From the NCBI GenBank assembly GCA_022113835.1, contig JAILWY010000008.1, positions 7,630,501 through 7,694,500 on the forward strand: a stretch of DNA of 64,000 nucleotides, given 5' to 3'. How positions within the stretch are numbered: position 1 is the first letter of the stretch; each line of letters begins with the position of its first letter. Under the pieces are notes generated by a model. The model did not search any database. It saw only the letters and a list, made by a program, of their open reading frames with translations, and was not told the DNA's origin. The DNA comes from Atopsyche davidsoni. Lineage: Eukaryota; Arthropoda; Insecta; Trichoptera; Hydrobiosidae. The translations under genes and the position numbers were made by a program. This document shows, piece by piece, positions 48,721 through 59,762 of this stretch.

Positions 48721-50549
48721 CTACGAGTCTGCAGCTATACGGATGAGTTAGTACAATAGTAAAAGAAAGCATTCGCATACTTTACAAAAATATAAGTTCT
48801 TTTGCTTGGGAAAACTGAATTCTTAAATCATGTTAACTTACACTGAATGTAAAGTATAAAAATTATATATAATATATATATTTTATTTCAGTTAATATAA
48901 CCTGTTTTAGTGCACACAAAATGTCGTATTATATAAAAATGTTGACTACACTTTGCAGAGTAACGGAAACAGACAAGTCGACTTCCCAACCAAAAAACAA
49001 CAAATGGATTACTGGCCAATTTATAAAGAAAAGAATATACATCAAACTCAATAAAACATGTAAATGTACCTAAAAGCATATTTAATCACAAATTCACTCA
49101 GGAAAATCCAATTTTCCTGGGAAAATTCTAGTTTAAAGCAAATCCAATCCTATATCATATCAACCTTTATCTTTTTGCATTATGAAACGCAATAAACACA
49201 CCTACCCTTCTGAATCAAATTGTGATCCTATCTGTCTCTACAACCCCCGTACCATTCATATGTATATACAGGAGGGTATAACATCATAACTAATTTTTAA
49301 TAGTAAAGACTGTATGCGTTATTTAAATATAATATAAACAAATTTGTGAAAGCAGTGAATTTATTTGCTATTAAAAGAATCAAGCATGGGACGTCTTGGA
49401 TGAGAGTGCAAAAAGCTAACTTAAACATTTTTATAGGAAATCATTTAACCTTTGTTTTAAAATGTGTCAACTATGACTCAATTTATTTTATTTAAAAATA
49501 GGATTTATAAAGACAGTGTACATATTTAAGAAACGTCCTTTTTTTTCTGAATAATACTTATTTTCGTTTTCGGTTTTTTATTTATCCATAAATATAATCC
49601 ATTGAATTTTTTTTATCCCTCGTCCCCTGAACTTTTTAATTAATAAAAAATCTGAATACGCAGTTTCGAAGCACCCTGCTTACGGGGGTGGGTTTCTTCT
49701 CATCTTCAATTCAATTCAAGGGTAGGCCCACACGCCCCGGGCTGTGCTTGCCGGACTCTGTTGTGTTTCCGCAATTTTTTCTTTCTCTTTCAGAGTTTAA
49801 TAATGATTCTTTTATAGTGTGTATTTTTTTTTTCCAGGCAGAGATAATATTGTATCGTACGTCGGAGAGCCGAAAAAATTGTTTACAAAATCGTACTTTG
49901 GAAAATTTCATTATATTTTATCAGCGTGTACTGTATATTTGAGAAGATGAGAATTTATTTATTATGTGTCTTTACGAATTTGTAAAAGTTTTGTGCGCAA
50001 AAACTGTTCAAATGATCAGTATATAATTGAGTTTTTCTTGTGCTATGGCTAGGGTATGGTGATATTATTTTTAGGTGAATATATTATGTTTTTATTATCA
50101 TGTATTTTGAAACAATTCAGCTCATCGCCTATGAAGTTTGAAAATAAAATGTTAGGGTATAAGTCTAGGGGGTAGTTGGAAATCTCTGCAACGGACGACC
50201 CCCGTCACCGCTCAGGGGCCATAGATAATCGCAATCCTTTCTTCCTTTGAGGGGCCGCCTTTTGAACTTACGCATGTCAGATGAGGGCATTTTAAAAACA
50301 CGTTCTTTGCGGACTCGGGGAGGAGTCCCGGCCCTCTCGAATCCGAGGCTCGGAGGCTGTTGAGGTGAGATGCTGGGCGGTCGGTTAGAGACGAAATAAA
50401 ATTATTGTCTTCTTTGCTCTTTAAGCGGGGGTTTTTGAGCGAAAAATCCCGCTTTTCTGTGAACTCACTGAAGGCTCTATAGTTTTTTTTTCTACTTGCT
50501 TTTACTTGTTGAGAGACAAGGCATTTGAATGGTGAAGATCCATTTATAT
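48721..50549. other. Non-coding block with a GC-rich island
   Basis: Positions 50160-50470 are GC-rich with no recognised frame. 49688-49942 is an 84-codon plus frame without a domain. The remainder is AT-rich. Confidence 0.45.
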
Positions 50550-50766
50550 AATGAAAATAATAACTTTTTATTTAAATCTTCACAGTGGGTTTATGTAGAA
50601 TATTGTATTTGCATAACTAGTTTCGACCCTATAAACCGGGTCATCATCAGATGCATGACTTAAAACTGATGATGACCCGGTTTATAGGGTCGAAACTAGT
50701 TATGCAAATACAATATTCTAAATAAACTCACTTTGAAGATTTAAATAAAAAGTTATTATTTTCACT
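50550..50766. mobile_element. Palindromic element with paired hammerhead motifs, family B, copy 2
   Basis: Arms 50550-50650 and 50666-50766 are near-perfect reverse complements over about 100 bp with a 15-bp centre. The centre holds facing ribozyme-like cores, one per strand. The arm ends (AATAATAACTTTTTATTTAAA) differ from copy 1, so the two share the ribozyme portion and part of the arms only. Non-coding. Confidence 0.7.
50610..50655 (-). ncRNA. Small hammerhead ribozyme motif, canonical core (family B)
   Basis: On the minus strand: stem I TGCAT/ATGCA (50655-50651 with 50614-50610), CTGATGA (50650-50644), one extra U, a 5-bp stem II GACCC/GGGTC with an 8-nt loop, GAAA (50624-50621), palindrome CTAG (50620-50617), then UU before the predicted cut. 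All conserved core positions are present. The CTAG palindrome would pair between two molecules to make helix III. The plus-strand mirror core (50666-50706) has the same boxes but lacks the stem I partner. Confidence 0.65.
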
Positions 50767-50886
50767 ATATATGAATAACTGTAATTTAAAAAATTTCTTC
50801 ACATATTTTTGATTACTTAGTGCTTTTTTATAGAGATCACTTTTTTTGTGAGAATAAACAAAATCTTAGTAAATATGATTGTAATA

Positions 50887-51104
50887 TTTTTGAATAAAAT
50901 ACTTGAGTGATTTTCCACATTTTTATTTTTATTAGTGACCGGTTTCGCCAACCTTTCACGTTGGCACTATCAAACAGAGTTGTAGAGTACTCTGTTTGAT
51001 AATGTCAACGCAAAAGGTTGGCGAAACCGGTCACTAATAAAAATATAAATGTGGAAAATGGAATTCCACCAAGTACTCTCTGTCAAAAATATTGAATTTC
51101 TTAA
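50887..51104 (+). mobile_element. Hammerhead-type palindromic element, family A, copy 5
   Basis: Arms 50887-50979 and 50989-51059 with a ribozyme-like block on each. In the right arm GTGGAAAAT runs straight into GGAATTCC of the tail. The missing 35 bp or so are bounded in other copies by AAAAT repeats, pointing to a slippage-type deletion. The tail ends near 51104. Confidence 0.65.
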
Positions 51105-53619
51105 ATATGATTGATTAAATAACAGTTCTTAATACTGACGTATGCTGTTGTCGCGATATTGCTAAAATTTACTTAACGTTTGAACAATCGTAAAACTGAC
51201 TTTATTATAAAGAGTCTTGTATTCGTATACTCACTAATGAAAAAACATATATTTCCATCAATTGCTGTTAGTAAATTCAACGATATGATTTTCTAGAAAA
51301 GTATATCCTTATGTATATTTACGTTTCTTTCTACTTTAAAAATAAGGCTCTTTCGCTATCATCCTAACTTCATTTGCGATACAAAATATTAAAAATTGTA
51401 TACTTTGAAATCAAAAAATAAAGCTGTTAGGTACGAATAATATAGTTTTCATAATAAAACAATTTTCATAATCTTATTTACAAAAAACTCGAAAATCCAG
51501 ATTGATGTCTCGGCCGCCAGGCTCTAGATTTACTCCTCCCCCGAAGTTTGATCGTCTCCTTCTAAAAATTCAGGGCTGGACGCTGTGCATAATCCCTCTT
51601 CCTGAAAGTTAAATTGCCCTTCCCGGGATTATCTGGGATGATCAGATAACCCGTGAGTATGAACGCCCCCTTGTTAGGCACGGCGCTGCGGGGATGAGGA
51701 TCTACCCTTTGTGTTATTAGATTGTAGCGGATTAGAGACTCGCTTTGTCACTCATTCTCGCACCGTGGAATTGATAGACTTAATCTAGATGTAGCTTGTA
51801 TTGTAGCCTTCATGGGAGGTGTATAAGAAGTTTTGAACTGTTGAATTATACCGGAGCTCATGATTTATAAACACGCTGTGGAGTTGTATAACTCGTGTAT
51901 CTTGATATGCAAATATTTTTAAAAGGTATAATTTAAAAGACGCTGCAGTATCTCTATTGACGCTGAAATAGATAAATGACTTATCCGCCCTAAAATAAAT
52001 TATACAGAAGAGCCCGAGAAAGTTTACTTTTTGCAAAAATATATCACTGTGATTTATTTTGATCTGTAAGTTAATATTTTAAACTTCATCTGTATTATTT
52101 CAATAAAAAAAATTCTTTCAGTTTTCAACGTATCGTCTCGAGAATTCAAGTCATCTTCAATGAGTGAAAATTTGTTGTTTAAACATTTTTTAAAAACTAT
52201 TTAAGAAAAAATAAAATAACACTTTGTGACACTTTTTAAAAATAAATACGTTTGATTAATGAATTACGTTATTTACACATGAAAAAATAAAAAGATTTAG
52301 ATTGTACCAATTAAACCCTCATTTGATAGCTGAGGACAGACCCACCGAAATTCTTTTATACAATCCAGCCATTTGCCAAATGGCCTGAAGTCTTTTCAGA
52401 GAATTTTTTCAAAAATGGCGGAAACGGATGCTTTTGATCGAAAGATGTCAGCATCAGGTTACAATTTTCAGCTTTTCAAAAATAAATGGCTTTCGTTTAC
52501 AAAAAAAAAAAAAAAACCACCGGAACTCAACAAGAATACGACAGCGATTTTCGAGGGGATGATAAAAATGTAAGAGCTCATTTCATTTGAATTTTTATTG
52601 TTTACTTTCTTGTGAATTTATTTAATGTCACTTATAAAGACTATTGACTGCTCTACTAAATATTTAACATATTCGTACTTGTATACATATTTTCTTTATA
52701 TTGAGGTTTTAAAATGTGAGACACATCATTTTTATTGTAAAGCTTGAAAAATTGCAAGTCAAATCACATGCTATTTTAATGAAAAATTATAATATGAATT
52801 ATATTAAAAATAGATCAAATTCAATAAAACTTAATGTACAGAAGAGTTGTTGAGAAATGTTAAGAAGTTCGTTTTTTCGGTCAAGACATTATATCGAGTT
52901 ATTATAATATATTAAAAGAGGAACGGTCAAACTATAAAATACATTCATACAATGCAATCTTTTGGTTCTAAAATTGAGAACCAGGTGTTGGTACCGAAAT
53001 AGCCGTGAAAAAGCTGGATTCATTGTTACTCGGAGATATTTCTAGACCGACACGCTATCCACAGATATACAAAGCTTAAGAACGAGAAAGATTAATTATC
53101 TTGAATTTAATTTGATCATTCATAGTCGCCAGTCTGGTGAAACTTGCAGTTTGAGGTATTTTGATAACCTAAACAATCGCGATTGCATGTACAGTAAGCT
53201 AGAAGGGACTGAATGCTGAAGTTATTTACCTAAGTCAACATTTTCATTTCTTATATATATATATTAATATATGACCATGTGTAAAAATTATTTTAAGAGT
53301 ATTGGGATGTGAACAGTGGGATTGGAATAAATACCTCCCAGCAATCGTGGCCTAGCGCCGCAACGCCATTTGACCTTATTGTATTTTGTATACAAACCCA
53401 CTTTTAAGAATTTTTCAGCTTTTAAGGATTCGTTGGAGTAAAGGAAAATTCGAGATTACAATCGAAAGTGGGTGAAGTGAATTTTTCAGAAGCCACCCTT
53501 CCCAACGATTCATCTCAGTTCCTCTAATTCAATTAACAATCCGTCCATTGGGCGCCTATATAAATACGCCAAATCTAATTATGAAATGTAGCGGGCGGAC
53601 TGGCAACGTCCATGAGATA
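51105..53619. other. Non-coding block with a GC-rich island
   Basis: 51505-51740 is GC-rich and contains a donor-like CCC|GTGAGTATG at 51651 without a matching acceptor. A CGAGACGATACGTTGAAAA stretch on the minus strand (52120-52166) resembles a decayed hammerhead block. The frames at 51785-52036 and 52373-52573 show no domain. Confidence 0.45.
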
Positions 53620-53620
53620 T

Positions 53621-53693
<73 letters not shown>

Positions 53694-53709
53694 TATATAT
53701 AATACATAT
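53620..53709. repeat. (AC)n-(AT)n microsatellite
   Basis: A short (AC) run passing into a long (AT) run of about 70 bp. The Ile/Tyr-rich minus frame across it is an artefact of the repeat. Confidence 0.95.
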
Positions 53710-55147
53710 ATAAAATTTCTCTAATATCTTGAATAGTAAACTTCATACGGAAATGACATTTTTGCCAACAACGAAAATGTATTAGTGAATCTGTGTATCT
53801 GGTAAATTTATTTATCACGTTTTAAATATTATGTATGTACATCTAGTGTAAAAAATCTGGGTTACGGATGTCATTAAATATAATATATGTTTGTTTTATT
53901 GCATATAAATTGATAAACAGGGCGTTATCCATTCGCACTCTTCGGTTCCAAAATCTCAGGATCGAACGTTTCGCATTAAAATGAGTGAAATTGGGGCGCG
54001 CATTTAATAACAATTGAGTTAGGAAGATCCAGACGACTTCCAGATTCGCTGGAGTTGAATTAGAAATTAGCTGCTCGAATTAAAATCAAAGTTACAAATT
54101 GGATCCCGGGTTTAGGTTTTTCATCAAAAATCATAACCGTTATATATTAATTGATAAGCCTCTGTAAGCTCTGACCTCCAAATCTCGACTTGCTGGATGC
54201 TTAAAAGTTGTGCGAAATTTAAATTAAAAGTTCCTCGTCTGTTGGGTAAGGACTGTATAATTAAGGTTCTCTTGTTTTCAGGGAAAATAAAAAACCAAAA
54301 CACTTAAGGTTTACTGAAATTTTCTCGGTGGGCCTGTACCTCTCTTTTGAAAGCTTGAAGCCCAGTTTTTCAAATCAAATTAACAATAATATTAATTAGC
54401 GGGTTGTCATAAACATCACTTGTGTTGAATAATGCACCAAATTTGTTATACTATTATTAGGAAAAATCTGATCTGTCATCATTTAATCAACTAATGTGAG
54501 TTGTTTTTTTTTTAGGGAAATTATAGTTAATTCTTTTCAAATATGTGTTTTTTTAGTTTTAGTGCAAATGGGTTTGCAATTAGGTGACGACCTCCCTTTC
54601 AAGAAAGTTCAGAGTATTTTTTCAGTTTTTTTTTTTTTCGTTTCTTCTCTTGCTGCCTTTGTAGATACTGAAAGATTCTTAAATAGAACGAGAGAGGTGC
54701 AGCGAGTGAATGCGAGGGAGGAATTGTGAGATGACAGGTCGAGCTCTTGTTTTGCGGGGTTGCCTGACAAAAAAATATTTTTCCTCACGACAAATATTTC
54801 CTAAGGTTAGTTTTAAAATCGTAATTATTTTAAAATGTTGCTAAAGTGCACTGTGAATTTTTTCATCATTTGCAAACTTAAGTTGAAACATAATTTCTTC
54901 TAATTAAATGCACTACATTAAAAACAAGTAAACGTTTTACGAGATGTTTCGAAAAAAAATTTTTTAACACCAAAAACGTGTCGACAAGTCATCTGCAGTT
55001 ATAAGGAAAGAAAAAAAACATAAAGCATTAATTTAACATTTTGAACTGCGAAAGCGATAAAATTTCTGCGCGTTGTATTTTTAAATGAGACTTTAATCTT
55101 CAAAAAATAGGATATTAAAAATGTTTTCGTACTCGCCGCCCCTGCAG
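53710..55147. other. AT-rich block upstream of a candidate promoter
   Basis: Nothing coding recognised. 53930-54070 is slightly GC-richer. The frame at 54496-54729 has no domain. Confidence 0.5.
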
Positions 55148-55155
55148 TATAAAAG
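55148..55155 (+). promoter_or_regulatory. Candidate TATA box
   Basis: TATAAAAG in a locally GC-richer setting, 34 nt before the A of an initiator-like CAGT (55181-55184). The spacing is slightly longer than the usual 30-31 nt in insects, so the start may lie a few bases earlier. Confidence 0.4.
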
Positions 55156-55181
55156 TTAACACAATAGCTACGAGCCGCCAC

Positions 55182-55237
55182 AGTCTTAGTGTTTTCATTA
55201 TTCGCTGCATTCTAAAAGCCTCGAAGCCTACAGCCAT
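55182..55237 (+). other. Candidate first (leader) exon
   Basis: A 56-nt stretch from the initiator-like CAGT to CAGCCAT, followed by a strong donor GTGAGT at 55238-55243. An ATG spans the exon-intron boundary and would be destroyed by splicing, which suits a non-coding leader. The next plus-strand start-exon candidate is at 57205. The model rests on signals only; no transcript or homology supports it. Confidence 0.35.
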
Positions 55238-55243
55238 GTGAGT

Positions 55244-57204
55244 CCTATTTTTCACCCCATCATAGGAAACTATTTAAAAATAATAAAATACCACCCTTAT
55301 ACAACATGAATTGGTAAAATCCAAACGTATATATTTCTTAGGAGTACAGTAGTTTTATTATATTTCGACGTGTAGACTCTATCGTCAAAGGAATAAAATG
55401 AACGTAAATTGAAGCCTACTGTAGAATTTTTATTTATATGGTCAGATCACAATCAAAACAATGAGTTAATATCTCAAAACCCTCGTGAACTAGAAATAAT
55501 TTTAAAAAATCACATAAGCATGTGTTAATGTTATTATTACGACCGTATCTGGCTTATTATTACTTATCTCAAGCAAACTTGGTATTTAAGGACAAATTCT
55601 AACCTCAATAAGGCATAGTAACTAAAATAGTTACTATTAAACTGTTGAACCTAAAAAATCAACGCTTATGGCACAAGAACATATTATCTTAATTAAAATT
55701 ATTGTTAATTTGTAAATGGTTTTGTGGAGCTTAGCAAAATTCTGATTTCTCTTACTATGTATATCTTTTCAATAAAAAAATTAGACCCCTTCTGTATACG
55801 TACTTACAAATTAAACCGCCTCGGGTTTTTATGATTGACAACTGACAAGTAAACAAGGAAAATGTCAGAGACATATCAAATTTGACACTTCCGTAACCGT
55901 TTCTAAATGCTTCTAACTGCTTATTCTTTGCTGTATTTTACTTTTCAGTGTAATGTTGTTTTAGAGTCCTGGCCTATAAATTTCATGAGCTTGAATATAT
56001 TTTTTAAATAGTTTATAGATACTATTGTGTCTTTTGTCTCTGATTTTATTTTTAAGAAATGGTTTTTAAATATTTAAGGTTTGAAATTCCCTGAATGTTT
56101 TACTTAAAATATACTTTGTGTAAATCACACCATGGGAAAAGTTTTACTGTTGGTTAAAGCAGGCATATACACAGAGTTTTATTGCTCAAGATAAGGGTTT
56201 ATTCAGTAGATAAATATATATCACGTTTACAGTTTCAGTTCCAAAGCCACCCTGTTAAACGGGCGAGAAAATCATAAAGAAACTTTTAAATATTATATTA
56301 CAATGCAATGAGATAGTTTGACACCAATGCCAGGAATAAAATATTTTGCATTAATTCCTTGTATCATGATACTAATTATGATACTAAAATTATAATTATT
56401 TTTTGTGATAAATTTGACTTTAAAAAATTTAGACATATCATAATAAAACAGTTGGGGGCATTAATGGACTTTTTGCCTGTTTAACACATATTAGAATTTT
56501 AATTTTTTGAATAAAACTGTCAATTTTGCTACACTTGCACTGTTAAGAAATTCAATTTTTGACAGAGAGTACTTGGTGGAATTCCATTTTAATATTACAT
56601 ATTAGAATGCTTGGAGTATTATTTTAATGTACGCCAGGTTTCGGTGTGTTTAAATATTTTTTTCAGACTTGGTCGTTTGTAAAATACTTACAAATAAAAA
56701 GCACACATTATTGTTTGAAACACTGAATGTCTCAATTATTCTCCTCACATTATCGAGCCTCAGTGGGTTGACGTTATTTCCGAAGAAGGACGGCGTTAGA
56801 ATTTTTTAAAAACACTATAACGGATTATTGCCCAACTTAAACGTTGCAAACGGAAAGGCTTTTGCGTTTAAATTCATTTCACGTTCGAGTATAAATTTAT
56901 AATCGGACCATTTCTGTAACATTTGAAAATTACTTTTTTTTATGATTTACGCAGTATATTTTTTATAAGGCCAAGAAAATTTTCAGTATTGAAAATTTGA
57001 AGCTATACAACTTAAAATTTATATACTAAATAAAGTCACAATGAATTATTTTAATTTTAGCATGTCTCCAATTCTAAGTTCGTCATCAAAAGTTAGAAAC
57101 AAAAAATCATGTCTATTCGCGTTGAGTTTTGTATTTTTACGATTAATAAAAAGAGATACATTTAATAGGTTACATCTGTTATTAGTGGAAGTAGCAACCC
57201 TCAG
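55244..57204. other. AT-rich block, possibly the first intron of a plus-strand gene
   Basis: Contains a decayed hammerhead-like block on the minus strand (55360-55392, with TTGACGA and CGAAAT boxes) and the family A tail at 56543. The frame at 57041-57244 overlaps the exon candidate in another phase and shows no domain. Confidence 0.45.
56543..56597 (-). mobile_element. Family A element tail fragment
   Basis: TTAAGAAATTCAATTTTTGA continuing to GGAATTCCATTTTAATATTA: the reverse complement of the tail seen at 18771-18832 and elsewhere. Only the tail remains, so this end was probably inserted as a severely truncated copy. Confidence 0.75.
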
Positions 57205-57236
57205 CAATGAGCGACACGGAATGGCAGAAAATTTAC
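57205..57236 (+). CDS. Candidate start exon, ten codons
   Basis: ATG at 57207 in a favourable context (CAGCAATGAGC) opens MSDTEWQKIY and ends at a perfect donor GTAAGT (57237-57242), phase 0. A CCCTCAG acceptor-like end precedes 57205, though its pyrimidine tract is weak. It could follow the leader exon at 55182-55237 after a 2-kb intron. Downstream plus-strand exons are not identified in the window; one weak possibility starts at GCCAGAACTGCC after TTTTCAG at about 60168. With ten codons no family can be named. Confidence 0.35.
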
Positions 57237-57242
57237 GTAAGT

Positions 57243-59697
57243 AATTACATTAATAAGGGAATTTAAAGGCAAACGTAAAAATATCACATCAAATAATGGT
57301 TGGTATTTGCATAAAGGGTCACGTGTTTGGAGTTCAAACGTAGGAGGATTCTGTATTGGGATCACGAAATGCTTTGTTTGTTGAGGGGCTGATATAGGAA
57401 CATTCGTTCGATAAACAACCCCCAGAATTATGCCGGGTCTTCCTGCAACCCCCTTCTGATGAGAATCAACTAAATTGGTCAATTTTATTTCCATTTATAG
57501 CAAACGCTGTTAATTTTCTAATGGCGAAAAATTAATTAATAATTATAAATTTTGTTTTTGTTATCATTACTTAGGCGCACGATTTTCGTGATTTTTATCT
57601 TTTGGGGATGACTTCTGTTCGTTCCCAGATTAAAGTGAAATAATCACATATCTCAGGTGCATACCGTTTTTCAGATTATTATAATATTCAAGAATTAATG
57701 TGGAAAACTTCCAACCTTTCGGACTTTTATACGAAAAGTCTATTTTTTGATGTTTCACTGAATCTTTTTAGGGAGTGATTAATATAAGAGTGGGTTAAAT
57801 TAGACAAGATATTCTATAAATTATTCTATAATTATTAATAAATTAATGTATTTGGTATATATCAATTAACGATTTAAGATATTATATTTAATTGCAGCTT
57901 ACTTTAAAATACTCTTGGAGCAAATTTGTTGTTTCAGCATAAATACATGTACATTTTTAAGATCCTTTTCGAAACAAAGTTGTTGTGATGAAACTTTACT
58001 GAGAAAAAATGAATCAAATTTTCAACACAAATAAAAAGGAAGTAAAAAAATTCACATAATTTGTTACTATCCTTGTTTGAATTTTATAAATATTACTTTT
58101 TACTCGAATAAAGTTTGTATGTTGTTTTTTTTTTTTTTACTTATAATGCCTTTAGTTTACAAAAATAACTATAACTATATTTATCAAAAGAATAATGTTT
58201 TATAGTGATAGTCAATAAAGAAGATTTTTGACGAATGTATTAAACAATATTTTAAAAAATAAAAAGAATTAATCCTATGTTTGTAATAAATCATCAATTC
58301 GATCTATATTTTTTTTCTATAAAAACATGGCAAGCTTTTTAATATAGTCATTAACCGTTAAAGGCGAAGACGAAGAACTATAAAGAAAAGACTTGAAAAT
58401 TCTTAACTTTAATTCTCGAAACCCATTAAAAATCGCTTAATCGGCGGAGGTTGCGTTAATTCCACTGTTTTATCAGTTAAAAAACAAATTTAAACACGCG
58501 GAGTCTCGAACCGACCTCTTCGGATGATTTATCGACTGCCGGGTGCAAACAACCAAATGAAAAATGAAAGAGGTGGATGCCCTAAAAAATAGCCTGCAAT
58601 TAAATGTTTCAGAAAGCGTGACGTCTCAACTCGGCTTCAGGGGCTGCGAGCAAAGATATGACTTAATTTTATAAACAAGGAAGCGAACGGAAACCTTTCA
58701 AGAAAGAAAGTCAAATTTACGCTCTGCGGCATATTAAAAAAATATATTTATAGAATATAAGCATTGCCAGGGACTGTTTAGGCACAAACGTGTATAATAT
58801 TAATATACGATATTCGATATATATATATATATATATATATAAGAAACATCATTCGAAAACGTTTTATAAAACACAGGTGGTATGATTTAAAATTTATTAA
58901 AAATCTCCTGATTGTCGTTTTTAGATATCATAGACCTGTGTACTTTCTAGGTTATATGGTTAGTTTTGAATCAAAATTAATAATCGATTAATGTTTGAGA
59001 GTAACCTCCAATGCACAAAAGCTTGTCAAAAATAAACGCCCCTACGAGGTTATTGTTAATTTAGATCACCTCTTTTTATTGTTGCGTCTCCAAGTACGGT
59101 AACTCCGGGTGACTATCCAAACACATGTATGTACATAGTCCAATACAGCAAGGTTATCAAATACACAATGCTGGAAATTAGGCAAAATCGATACGTTTGT
59201 TTTTGTGGGGGTATAAATAACTAAGGGTTGTTTAGATAAGCCAACTATGCACACGAGGCATGAACCAGACTACTCGTATCGATTTTATTGTAACCGCCCG
59301 ATTCTATGCAGATGTTGTTATTTGAAGTAACAGTATAATGCAGGGTCGTTTGCTAAACCAGTTTCACGTACGCCATGGCTTAACACTGAGTTAAAAAAAA
59401 TAATAATATTAAAAATTTTAAAGTGAATTGATCAATTTATGACAAAAAAGATAACTTTAAAATATTTTTTTTTTATATGGTATCATGATATTATATGATG
59501 ACTTTAAGTATAGAAAAAAAAAAATTTCTGCAATGGTTGATGGATGATAAAATTAATAGTCGTTATATTTTATAAACGAAACATCTTTTCAGTTCCTAAA
59601 CATTTTAAAGAAAAGTTTTAAATACTAAAAATATCCACGGATCATTATATTTATACTTTGATATTTGCATTTTAGGTTTATAAAAATGTTGCTTGTT
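57243..59697. other. Non-coding block
   Basis: A GC-richer patch at 58440-58720 has no supported exon. An (AT)12 run lies at 58817-58841. The minus frames at 57201-57494 and 59066-59254 show no domain. Confidence 0.45.
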
Positions 59698-59703
59698 ACT
59701 TAC

Positions 59704-59762
59704 TGAGGTTTATTTTCTCTAAATAGATACCAATCAGCTCGCTTACCTGCAAGAAAAAAAAA
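59704..59762 (-). other. Candidate recursive splice site or 43-nt microexon
   Basis: On the minus strand a 12-nt pyrimidine tract (TTTTTTTTTCTT, 59762-59751) is followed by GCAG and directly by GTAAGC (59746-59741), so acceptor and donor are juxtaposed as in recursive-splicing (ratchet) sites of long insect introns. A second strong donor, CTCA|GTAAGTAAC, starts at 59703, defining a 43-nt exon between them. That exon is open in two frames, VSELIGIYLEKINL and KRADWYLFRENKP. Either a zero-length recursive exon or a real 43-nt microexon would explain the signals. It suggests that a minus-strand gene with a very long intron spans the window, consistent with the exon at 13684-13891. Confidence 0.5.

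Noticed and set aside
53620..53709. Tyr/Ile-rich open frame on the minus strand
   Set aside because: Produced entirely by the AT microsatellite.
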